Assembly (NCBI GenBank): GCA_020048935.1
Contig: JAIFLS010000147.1
Coordinates: 1-16,224, forward strand
Direction: 5' to 3'
From: a bacterium
GTDB taxonomy: Bacteria; Verrucomicrobiota; Kiritimatiellia; UBA8416
DNA: 16,224 nucleotides
The notes below the pieces were generated by a model, which saw nothing but the letters and a program-made list of their open reading frames with translations, was not told the DNA's origin and ran no database searches. Position 1 is the stretch's first letter. Every line of letters begins with the position of its first letter. Positions 1-6,991 of this stretch are shown here, one piece after another. A program made the position numbers and the translations under genes.

Positions 1-178
1 CCTTTTTTATGTGTTGCCGTTACAAGCCCGGACCGGGAATCCCCGTAACCGAAGTGAATCCCCGTGGCTATTCAATATAGCCCGTCCACTCAGGAACCAA
101 TCCCAAAGCAGACTACTGGGGTGTGGTTGTAACCAAACAGGGGGCTTAAGTCAATTACGATCACGCGCAGGATTGCGT

Positions 179-1312
179 TTAGGCTTTCGCCTGTAGGAAA
201 TTGTTGCTCACAAAAACGCTTCGGATTGCTTCCAGATATCCATATCCGTAAAGGTCATCCGGTTGCAGGTAACTCGTCTCGGTCCATTCGTTCCAACTGT
301 TTATGGTTATCAGAGGCGGTTGGTTCGGGTGGGCATCGACATAGTCGCGTGCCGCATGCAACGCCTTTGCAATCTCGTCCGGGGTGTTCTTCTTGACAAT
401 ACCGGGACGGAACGTTTCGAAGCGGGGGTTGTTGTCCCATCCGACCGACACATGAGGAAAATAGGGTACCGTGAATTCTGTATCCATGCGGGCCCATTCC
501 TTGCGGACGTCGTCCATGATCTCGGCATAGTCACGGTCGATATTCGTGAAGTGGCAGAACTGGTAATTGGTAAGGCTATCGAAGCCAAGCCGCTCCGTCT
601 CCTCGGCCAACGTGGTTCCCGCGCCGCCGTCCACACCACTCATATTACGGTGGCTAGCACCCCAGGAGGTGAGCTGTAGGTGGAGCCCCGCCAGACCCGC
701 GTCCACAGCCTTTTGACGGAACCATGTGAAGGCGTCGACGGTCTGCTCAATACCCCCGAGACCAGTAACCAGATTCTTCAGTTCATAGATCTGGAAAACT
801 GGGCAGTCGTCGATCCGGTAATAAGAGGGATGGGAAAAGTATTTTTTGATCAAACGCAAAGCGATACTCTCGAACTGGGTGCGATTTGCGGCTGCCTTCC
901 AGATCCAGGTGTCGATGTTGAGATGAGCGAGTCGCCTGTCCCAGGTGTAATTCACATCATGGTTGGCCCACATGAGGTAGAACTTTACCCGGTCATTGTT
1001 GCGCGCCTTCAGGTACCCGTTGTTGAGGCACTGCTCAAGGAATGGCCGGTTGTCGTACCAGTACCAGTCGTAGATGAAGACGTTAACACCATGGTCAGCC
1101 GCGGCATCGATCTGCATTTCCATCACCCGTGGATCAGCCTCGTCGCAGTAGCCCCAGAGCGGTCGGCGTGGCCAGTTATGCCCAGGGAACTTGGCAGTCG
1201 CCTTGCGTACGGATTCCCATTCGCCGTTTCCTTCCGGCCAGAAAATGCGGGTGCGCGGTTCGGTGCCCGTATAGGCCGGCCAGATGTAGGCCGCAACATC
1301 ATAGTCACTCAT
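179..1312 (-). CDS. WbsX-like / GH99-like glycan enzyme
   Basis: A 377-residue protein resembling the WbsX family, a glycoside-hydrolase-99-like TIM-barrel group often found with polysaccharide biosynthesis genes. Visible family features are the N-terminal AYIWPAYTG stretch, an aromatic-rich strand (YDWYWYDNRPFLEQCLNNGY, about residues 80-100), and a C-terminal NSWNEWTETSYLQPD block followed by YGYGYLEAI. The acidic residues of that NEWTE block would be expected in the active-site face. No signal peptide or membrane segment is seen, so it is probably cytoplasmic. The ATG at 1310-1312 has a strong ribosome-binding site (AAGGAGA, complement of 1322-1328, 9-nt gap). It stands alone, with no other glycan gene visible, so substrate and role (glycosyl transfer or hydrolysis) cannot be told. 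The family assignment rests on recognised motifs, not on a search. Confidence 0.82.
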   Translation of the reverse strand: MSDYDVAAYIWPAYTGTEPRTRIFWPEGNGEWESVRKATAKFPGHNWPRRPLWGYCDEADPRVMEMQIDAAADHGVNVFIYDWYWYDNRPFLEQCLNNGYLKARNNDRVKFYLMWANHDVNYTWDRRLAHLNIDTWIWKAAANRTQFESIALRLIKKYFSHPSYYRIDDCPVFQIYELKNLVTGLGGIEQTVDAFTWFRQKAVDAGLAGLHLQLTSWGASHRNMSGVDGGAGTTLAEETERLGFDSLTNYQFCHFTNIDRDYAEIMDDVRKEWARMDTEFTVPYFPHVSVGWDNNPRFETFRPGIVKKNTPDEIAKALHAARDYVDAHPNQPPLITINSWNEWTETSYLQPDDLYGYGYLEAIRSVFVSNNFLQAKA

Positions 1313-1350
1313 GCGTGGTGTTCTCCTTAAGCCAGCAGTGTTCTTGAGCC

Positions 1351-1372
1351 TACTTCAGGTTTGCCTGAGGTA
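1351..1372 (-). promoter_or_regulatory. Leader hairpin or palindromic operator of the WbsX-like gene
   Basis: A 9-bp stem (TACTTCAGG paired with CCTGAGGTA, including one G-T pair) closes a TTTG tetraloop. It lies about 22 nt upstream of the ribosome-binding site of the minus-strand WbsX-like gene. It could be a 5' leader hairpin or a symmetric operator. No transcription start is visible to decide which. Confidence 0.3.
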
Positions 1373-1577
1373 CGGTTCATGATGGGTGCAGAGTAGAGCG
1401 GCATATTGCGGTGGTCAAGCGGTAATTGGTGGATGTGAAGGCTTTGGGTATTCCCTTTACCGGATTGACTGGGACAGGGGATGGAGGCAGGTAGGATGAA
1501 CTCAATGTAACCCTAGTCCCGCTGCGGGCACGTTGCGGAGGACGGTGAGAGCGTGGATTTTCCAAGGGGAATTGGCG

Positions 1578-1663
1578 TGGTGCCGGGAGAGGGAGTCGAA
1601 CCCTCATGTCCTTGCGGACGGCAGATTTTGAGTCTGCTGCGTATGCCATTTCGCCACCCCGGC
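1578..1663 (-). tRNA. tRNA-Leu (anticodon CAA)
   Basis: Read on the minus strand, the 86-nt sequence folds as a class II tRNA. The acceptor arm GCCGGGG pairs with TCCCGGC (last pair G-T), followed by A73 and an encoded CCA at 1578-1580. The anticodon stem GCAGA/TCTGC closes the loop CTCAAAA, which gives anticodon CAA for the UUG codon. A long variable arm GTCC-GCAA-GGAC and the T-loop GTTCGACTC are present. The long variable arm and the CAA anticodon both fit leucine. No copy of its 3' end is visible elsewhere in the window, so nothing marks it as an integration site. Confidence 0.96.
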
Positions 1664-1679
1664 TTGAATGACGCGAAGA

Positions 1680-1708
1680 GTGTTACCACGGCGGCGCGCG
1701 CAATTCAA
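1680..1708 (-). promoter_or_regulatory. Candidate promoter of tRNA-Leu
   Basis: On the minus strand, TTGAAT (complement of 1703-1708) and TAACAC (complement of 1680-1685) are 17 nt apart, with the tRNA 5' end 16 nt beyond. The -35 match is good, the -10 match is only three of six, so this is a tentative call based on spacing and position. Confidence 0.3.
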
Positions 1709-1783
1709 TCCTCAAATTCGTCTTCTGCTTTCCGCAGGCACAAGTCACTTCTTCGGGGAGGGGCGATGAGCAGAGTGTGAGAA

Positions 1784-1815
1784 TTGCTGGTAATTTTGTG
1801 CGGGTTTGTAATAAT
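1784..1815 (+). promoter_or_regulatory. Candidate promoter of argH
   Basis: An AT-rich TGTAATAAT (1807-1815) resembles an extended -10 element and stands out in GC-rich surroundings. A possible -35, TTGCTG, sits at 1784-1789 with a longer than usual spacing of about 20 nt. The site is 45 nt before the argH start codon. Tentative. Confidence 0.3.
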
Positions 1816-1859
1816 GCATCTTTCAGGGGAATCAGGGTGATGTGTTCAGAGAGGTGGCT

Positions 1860-3236
1860 ATGGCTGGTGAAAAGACGCTGGTGGGGAGTATTCATCCGGA
1901 TGTGCTGTCGTTCACGGCGGGGCAGGACGTGCTGCTGGACCGCGTGCTGGTGGAGGCCGACTGCATCGGCTCGGCGGCGCATGTGACGATGCTGGCGGCG
2001 TTGACGCCGCCGCTTTTCAGCGCGGATGAGCGCACCCGTGTGATTGCCGCGCTGGTGGATGTGATGCGTCGTGACCGGCGCGGGGAGTTCACGATCACCG
2101 AAGCGGACCAGGATGTACACCTGGCCGTGGAGCGGGCGTTGACTGCCTCCGTCGGCGAGCTGGGCAAGCGGGTGCATACCGCCCGCAGCCGCAACGACCA
2201 GGTGGCGCTGGATCTGCGGTTGTACGCGAAGACCGAGCTGCTGGCGATGATCGCGCAGGCGGCGGCGCTGGCCGGTGTCCTGCTGGACCTGGCTCGGCGG
2301 CATGAACGGGTGCCCATGGTCGGCCGCACGCACCTTCAGCCCGCCATGCCCAGCTCGGTCGGCGTCTGGGCTTCCGCCTATGCCGAAAGCCTGCTGGACG
2401 ATATCGAGCTGCTGCAGGGGGCCTATGCGCAGAACGACCGCAGTCCGCTCGGATCGGCCGCCGGCTACGGCGTTCCGCTGGCGATCGACCGGGCCCTGAC
2501 CGCGCGGCTGCTGGATTTCGAGCGTCCGATCCATAACGTGATGTATGCCTCCAACGCCCGCGGCAAATGCGAGAGCATCATCCTTAATGCCGCCTCGCAG
2601 GTGATGCTCTCGTCAGCGCGCCTAGCGGAGGATATGACGTTGTTCATGATGCCGGAATTCGGTTACTTCCGGTTGCCGTCGCAATACTGCACGGGCAGCA
2701 GTATCATGCCGCAGAAGCAGAATCCGGACGTCTTTGAACTGGTGCGGGCGCGCAGCGCGACGGTCCTCTCGTGCGCCTCGCGTATCACGGGTGTCCTGAA
2801 GGGGCTGGCGGGTGGCTACCAGCGTGACCTGCAGGAGACCAAGGCCCCGTTCATGGAGGGGATTCGGGTGACCCGCGAGACCCTGCGGGCGCTGACGCTG
2901 GTGATGGCCCATGTCGAGGTCGATGCGGCGGCGCTGGCGCGCGGGTTCTCCCCTGGCGTGTTCGCGACCGACCGGGCACTGGCGCTGGTGGCGGGCGGCA
3001 TGCCTTTCCGCGATGCGTACGATGCGGTCAAGGCCGGCCTGGCCGACCTGGAGCAGCAGGATCCAACGCAGGCGATCGCGCTCAAGACGCACGAGGGGGC
3101 TCCGGCGGGGCTGGATCTGCCTTCGCTTGAAAGGCGAGCGGCGCAGGCAACTGCTTTTGGAGATGAGCGGGGGCGGCGCTGGGAGCGGGCGGTGGCCGAC
3201 CTGCTTGCGATTCCGTATCCAAGGCTTGAAGTGTAG
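1860..3236 (+). CDS. argH: Argininosuccinate lyase
   Basis: Cytoplasmic enzyme that splits argininosuccinate into arginine and fumarate, the last step of arginine synthesis. The 458-residue length is normal for the family. Diagnostic segments in order are DQDVHLAVE and HTARSRNDQVALDLRLY (residues about 80-115), GRTHLQPA (the catalytic-His region of the fumarase/aspartase superfamily), and the signature GSSIMPQKQNPD (from residue 279) containing the catalytic Ser on the flexible loop. The N-terminus lacks the WGGRF-type opening of many ArgH proteins and begins with GSIHPDVLSF instead. I chose the ATG at 1860, preceded by AGAGAGG about 5 nt upstream; an in-frame GTG at 1842 would add six residues. 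It is divergent from tRNA-Leu and has no other arginine gene beside it. Confidence 0.95.
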   Translation: MAGEKTLVGSIHPDVLSFTAGQDVLLDRVLVEADCIGSAAHVTMLAALTPPLFSADERTRVIAALVDVMRRDRRGEFTITEADQDVHLAVERALTASVGELGKRVHTARSRNDQVALDLRLYAKTELLAMIAQAAALAGVLLDLARRHERVPMVGRTHLQPAMPSSVGVWASAYAESLLDDIELLQGAYAQNDRSPLGSAAGYGVPLAIDRALTARLLDFERPIHNVMYASNARGKCESIILNAASQVMLSSARLAEDMTLFMMPEFGYFRLPSQYCTGSSIMPQKQNPDVFELVRARSATVLSCASRITGVLKGLAGGYQRDLQETKAPFMEGIRVTRETLRALTLVMAHVEVDAAALARGFSPGVFATDRALALVAGGMPFRDAYDAVKAGLADLEQQDPTQAIALKTHEGAPAGLDLPSLERRAAQATAFGDERGRRWERAVADLLAIPYPRLEV

Positions 3237-3285
3237 GCCGTGTCGGTGGTAGTATCACCCGGGATTTGAATGTTGGGCGTTGTTG

Positions 3286-3416
3286 CATGTAGCCCAGTTG
3301 CGCCGCAACTGAGGCTATGGGGTTGTGCTGACGATTGCGCATATTACCGTGGATATGCCAAACAACCGTTCGCTTGCAACGCGGAAGCCGCACTCGCGGC
3401 GCGAGTGGGCTACATG
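3286..3416. repeat. REP-like inverted hairpin doublet (GTAG type)
   Basis: Two 31-nt copies face each other: 3286-3316 on plus and 3386-3416 on minus. Each begins CATGTAGCCCA and continues into a 6-bp hairpin with loop GCC, AGTTGC/GCAACT in the first copy and ACTCGC/GCGAGT in the second. The copies match at 26 of 31 positions. Four of the five differences form two compensatory base-pair changes, so the stem has been kept while its sequence drifted. The GTAG before the palindrome and the inverted pairing match REP/BIME layout. The linker carries its own palindrome, GCATAT (3339-3344) and ATATGC (3353-3358). The element fills the gap before the exbB-like gene. Confidence 0.7.
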
Positions 3417-3448
3417 TTGAAGTTATTGTCTGTAACGAAGGGAGATTG

Positions 3449-4204
3449 ATGATGCAAAGCGTAGCAGCAGGAACAGTATTCAGGCGCGTCATGTGTGTGT
3501 GCATGGCGATGCCGCTGGCGGCAGTGGCTCAGGCGGAGGCTGTCGTGGCGGGGAAGGCGGACGGGATCCCGTTCGAGACGGCCGTGGATTTCGCCATGGT
3601 TGGGGTCTACGGGCTGCTCGCGTTGCTGTCGATCCTGGCACTGGCGCTGATTATCTATTTTCTGGTAGTGCTGCGCAAGGGGCAGGTGGTGCCCGAACTG
3701 CTGCGCCGCGAACTCATGGAGAAGTTGCAGTCCGGCAATATGGAAGATGCCCGGCGCTTATGCAGCTTCCGCGGCGGGGCGCTGAGTTCAGTAATGCTCT
3801 CGGCCCTGGAGCATCTCAAGAGCATTCCCGATGCGGATGCGATGCTGCTGCGCGACGTGGTCGAGGCTGAGGGCGCCCGACAGGCGGAGTCCATCGAAGG
3901 CCAGCCGCAGTTGCTGATGGATATCGCCGTGGTGTCACCGATGATCGGGCTGCTGGGAACGGTATTGGGCATGATGATGGCGTTCAACGGGGTGGCGGAC
4001 CAGGTCGCCATCGTGCGCCCGACCGCGCTGGTGGCGGGGGTCAACGATGCGATGCTCACGACCGCCATCGGGCTGGTGGTGGGCATCCCGGCCATGATGT
4101 TCTATGCCTATTTCCGCCGCCGGGCATCCCGGCTGGTCTCGATGCTTGAAGTCGCCTCCGGCGAACTGATGATGACGCTGCTGAGCAGGAGGCAGAAGAC
4201 ATGA
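3449..4204 (+). CDS. ExbB/TolQ/MotA-family proton channel
   Basis: Inner-membrane stator subunit that, with the ExbD-like partner, converts the proton gradient into movement of a periplasmic protein. The 251-residue protein has a probable N-terminal signal peptide ending near AVAQA (residue 29), a membrane helix at about 49-74, a cytoplasmic segment, and two further helices at about 155-180 and 198-222. The family core is clear: VVSPMIGLLGTVLGMMMAF (162-179), then an AMLTTAIGLVVGIPAM segment (about 201-216). The start is one of two adjacent ATGs at 3449 and 3452; AAGGGAGA at 3438-3445 serves either, with better spacing for 3452. Upstream codons lie in the REP-like repeat and are not coding. 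The stop overlaps the next start (ATGA). ExbB, TolQ or a separate class cannot be decided from sequence alone. Confidence 0.9.
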   Translation: MMQSVAAGTVFRRVMCVCMAMPLAAVAQAEAVVAGKADGIPFETAVDFAMVGVYGLLALLSILALALIIYFLVVLRKGQVVPELLRRELMEKLQSGNMEDARRLCSFRGGALSSVMLSALEHLKSIPDADAMLLRDVVEAEGARQAESIEGQPQLLMDIAVVSPMIGLLGTVLGMMMAFNGVADQVAIVRPTALVAGVNDAMLTTAIGLVVGIPAMMFYAYFRRRASRLVSMLEVASGELMMTLLSRRQKT

Positions 4205-4620
4205 ATTTCCGCAGTCGATCCAAACCCGTCAGCATGGGCTTCCAACTGGCGCCGATGATTGACATCATGTTCCTGCTGCTGTGCTTCTTCATCGCCGCCC
4301 AGCTCTACGCCCAGTGGGAAACGGAAATCGATATCACGCTGCCAACGGCAAGCACCGGCGACCTGCCGGACCGGCTGCCTTCGGAGATCATCATCAACAT
4401 CCGCAGCAACGGGGTTACCGTTGTCAATCAGCGAGAGCTTGGCGAGCAGGAACTCTCCGGGCTGCTCACACGGATTGTGGAGCTTTATCCTGGGCAGCCG
4501 GTACTGATCCGCGCCGATCTCAAGACGCCCTACGAGCACGTCATCCGGACGCTTGACATGTGCCGCCAGGTCGACATCTGGAATATCTCCTTCGCGACGA
4601 CCGCGGCAGAGGAGCCGTAA
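4201..4620 (+). CDS. ExbD/TolR-family transport protein
   Basis: Partner of the ExbB-like protein. The 139 residues comprise a short cytoplasmic N-terminus, one membrane helix (about 17-34) and a periplasmic domain. The helix carries the conserved proton-relay aspartate in APMIDIMFLLLCFF (Asp21), which corresponds to Asp25 of E. coli ExbD. The C-terminal part, with PVLIRADLKTPYEHVIRTLD, is the usual ExbD/TolR fold segment. Its ATG overlaps the exbB-like stop codon and only one base separates its TAA from the next start, so the genes are translationally coupled. The length is typical. It is missing nothing visible. Confidence 0.93.
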   Translation: MNFRSRSKPVSMGFQLAPMIDIMFLLLCFFIAAQLYAQWETEIDITLPTASTGDLPDRLPSEIIINIRSNGVTVVNQRELGEQELSGLLTRIVELYPGQPVLIRADLKTPYEHVIRTLDMCRQVDIWNISFATTAAEEP

Positions 4621-4621
4621 C

Positions 4622-6991
4622 ATGGGGCGGGGCTGGATAACCGGGTTGGCGATGCTGGGCACGACCGTGGTGCTGGCGGTAGGTGCGGCGGCGCAGGCGG
4701 ATGCCTACGCCGACCGCCTGCTCTTCGCCGACGGCCTTTACGCCCGCGGTATGCATGACCTGGCACTCAAGGAATACGCCGCGCTGCTGAAGGCGTTCCC
4801 TGCCGGGGGGTCCAACGACGCGGCAACGTTCCGTCTGGCCGAATGTCTGCGGTTAAAGGGCGACAACGAGGCGGCTGGCCGGTTCTATTCGCATGTCGTG
4901 GTCAACTTCCGCGGAAGCCCGTTCCGCCTGCGGGCCGCCTACCGGCGGGCACGCCTCTATGCCGATGTCGGCGATCACGAATCGGCCATCTCGCATTTCC
5001 AGGTCATCCTCGGCGAAACCCCGCCTCCCGACCTGGCGTCCGCCGCGCAGTTCTATCTCGGTGAATCGCTGCAGGCCAGCGGTGATACCGATGCTGCCGA
5101 TGCTGCTTTCGCGGTGATCATTGAGAAACATCCGGATACCGAGTTCCATGTGTATTCCCTGATGAAACGGGCGGAGATCCGCCGCGACCGCTGGGCGGTG
5201 CTGTACCAGGCCGGCGATGCGGCGGCGGTCGCGGTCGGCGATCAGGCGATGGGCTTTTTCGATCAGGCGTTGAAGCTCGGCGGTTCCGACCGGATCGTGG
5301 CCGAGGCCCTGTTCCAGACGGCAGAGATCCATTTCCGGCGCAAGGCGTATGCGCAGAGCGCGGAAGCCTACCGGCAGTTGCTGACGCGTTTCCCGATGGA
5401 CACGCGGGCGGCGCAGGCGCTGCTGCAGGCGGCCTGGTCAGCCGTCAATGCCGGGCTTTACGCCGAGGCACTGGAGGCGGTCGGCAAGGCGTTGGGCGAT
5501 CCGTCGCGGGCGGACGCTCACGACGAATGGCTCTATATCAAGGCCAATTGCGAGCGGCAGTTGCTGCAGCACGACAAGGCCATCGCGACGTATCGCGAAC
5601 TGCTCACGCGCTTCCCGACAAGCCGCTTTGCCGATGCGGTGCATTACGAGATGGCCGTCTCGCATTACAAGGCGGGCGAGTATGCGCGAGCCGTGGAGGA
5701 GGGCGAGCGGGTGCGCATGACGCCGGCCTTGCGGGCGGATGTCTGCTGGCTGCTGGCGGAATCGTATGCCGCGCTGGACCAGTCGGCGCAGGCCACGCAG
5801 TATTACCAGATCGTCGTGCGCGAGACCCCGGGGTCCGAGCGGGCGCGCGACGCGACGTACCGCCTGGCGCACCAGCTTCAGAAACAGTCTTCCTATCGCG
5901 AAGCCTCGCGCTTCTACCTGGAACTGGTGACGGCCTATCCCCAGGATCCGCTTGCCCCTCAGTCCCTTTTCGCTTCCGCGTTCTGTCTGGCGCAGTCCGG
6001 AGCCTACGAGGAGGCGGTACGCGACTGGCGACGCCTGGCGCAGGAGTATCCCGACCATGAGCTTAACGAGGACGCGGTCTACCAGAAGGCGATGGGCGAG
6101 GTGCGCCTGGGGCGCCGTTCGGATGCAGTCACGACGCTGTCCGAGCTGCGCCGGCGCTTCCCGAAGGGGCGGTTTGTCGCGGATGCCTCTTTCTGGGAAG
6201 GAATGTTGCTTTACGAGCAGGAAAAATACGCCGAGGCCGAGCAGGCGCTGCGGGCGGCATGCAAGGCGGCGACACGGGACGACCTGCGGCGCGAGTCGAT
6301 GTTCCAGCTTGGCCTGGTATTGCAGAAGCGGGGGCAATCGGAGGAATCGGCCGCGCTGCTGCAGGAACTCGTCGCCTCGCCGCTTAGCGAGAAATTCCCG
6401 CCGGCGCTGCTGGAGTGGCTGGCATCCTATCATGGCGCGCAGAAAAAATATGATCGCATGGTCGAGGCGGCAGAGCTGCTGGCGCGGTCAGCGGAGCCTG
6501 CCTGGCAGCAGGCTGGGGCCTTGCTGGCAGGGCGCGGGCATCTGGCGTCCGGACGGACCGAGGCGGCCGAGGCGGCATTTCGCCGCGCACTGGAGACGGG
6601 GGCGCTGACGCATTACGCCGGTGAGGCGTCGTTGCAGCTTGGCGATCTTGCCCTGGCTCGCAAGGACGGTCCCGAGGCGCAGCGCTACTTCCAGCAGGCG
6701 TCGGATACGGCAGCCGGCGAGGCGGCGCTGGCCATCCGGGCTCGTGCATTCATGGGTCTCGGGCGGGTGGCGGTAATGACCGGTAGCAACGAGGATGCCT
6801 CGCGGCGATTCCTGAGCGTGGCGATCCTCTATGACGATGCCGAACTGGTGCCGGAGAGTCTATTCCTGGCAGCGCAGGCCTTTGACAAACTGGGGCGCGG
6901 AGGGGAGCGTGACAAGGTCGTGCGCGAGCTTGGCGAGCGTTACCCGGAGAGCGAATGGGTGGGGAAAGCGAGGGCGCAATGGCCAATGTAG
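4622..6991 (+). CDS. Secreted TPR-repeat protein (BamD/CpoB-like repeats)
   Basis: A 789-residue exported protein built almost wholly of tetratricopeptide repeats. The N-terminus (MGRGWITGLAMLGTTVVLAV then GAAAQA) is a signal peptide with an AQA cleavage site and no lipobox cysteine, so the product should be soluble in the periplasm or peripherally bound. Helical repeats of about 35-40 residues run to the C-terminus, many with the Y-x-x-A or E-A-x-x-x-[YF] pattern followed by FP or YP, as in BamD, CpoB/YbgF and similar envelope TPR proteins. I estimate 15 or more repeats. The ATG at 4622 is preceded by AGAGGAG (4608-4614, 7-nt gap); an upstream extension to 4553 lies inside exbD and is rejected. 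The gene follows exbD by one base and overlaps the VWA gene. It probably acts as a scaffold for envelope partners; no enzymatic domain is seen. Confidence 0.88.
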   Translation: MGRGWITGLAMLGTTVVLAVGAAAQADAYADRLLFADGLYARGMHDLALKEYAALLKAFPAGGSNDAATFRLAECLRLKGDNEAAGRFYSHVVVNFRGSPFRLRAAYRRARLYADVGDHESAISHFQVILGETPPPDLASAAQFYLGESLQASGDTDAADAAFAVIIEKHPDTEFHVYSLMKRAEIRRDRWAVLYQAGDAAAVAVGDQAMGFFDQALKLGGSDRIVAEALFQTAEIHFRRKAYAQSAEAYRQLLTRFPMDTRAAQALLQAAWSAVNAGLYAEALEAVGKALGDPSRADAHDEWLYIKANCERQLLQHDKAIATYRELLTRFPTSRFADAVHYEMAVSHYKAGEYARAVEEGERVRMTPALRADVCWLLAESYAALDQSAQATQYYQIVVRETPGSERARDATYRLAHQLQKQSSYREASRFYLELVTAYPQDPLAPQSLFASAFCLAQSGAYEEAVRDWRRLAQEYPDHELNEDAVYQKAMGEVRLGRRSDAVTTLSELRRRFPKGRFVADASFWEGMLLYEQEKYAEAEQALRAACKAATRDDLRRESMFQLGLVLQKRGQSEESAALLQELVASPLSEKFPPALLEWLASYHGAQKKYDRMVEAAELLARSAEPAWQQAGALLAGRGHLASGRTEAAEAAFRRALETGALTHYAGEASLQLGDLALARKDGPEAQRYFQQASDTAAGEAALAIRARAFMGLGRVAVMTGSNEDASRRFLSVAILYDDAELVPESLFLAAQAFDKLGRGGERDKVVRELGERYPESEWVGKARAQWPM

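Noticed and set aside
680..1330. 216-codon plus-strand frame opposite the WbsX-like gene
   Set aside because: The minus strand has the recognised family motifs and a strong ribosome-binding site; the plus frame has neither.
1578..1663. tRNA-Leu as an integration site for an island bearing the WbsX-like gene
   Set aside because: No direct repeat of the tRNA 3' end and no integrase are visible between 1 and 1577.
5438..6433. 331-codon open frame on the minus strand inside the TPR gene
   Set aside because: Opposite-strand shadow of a repetitive TPR gene; no motif of its own.
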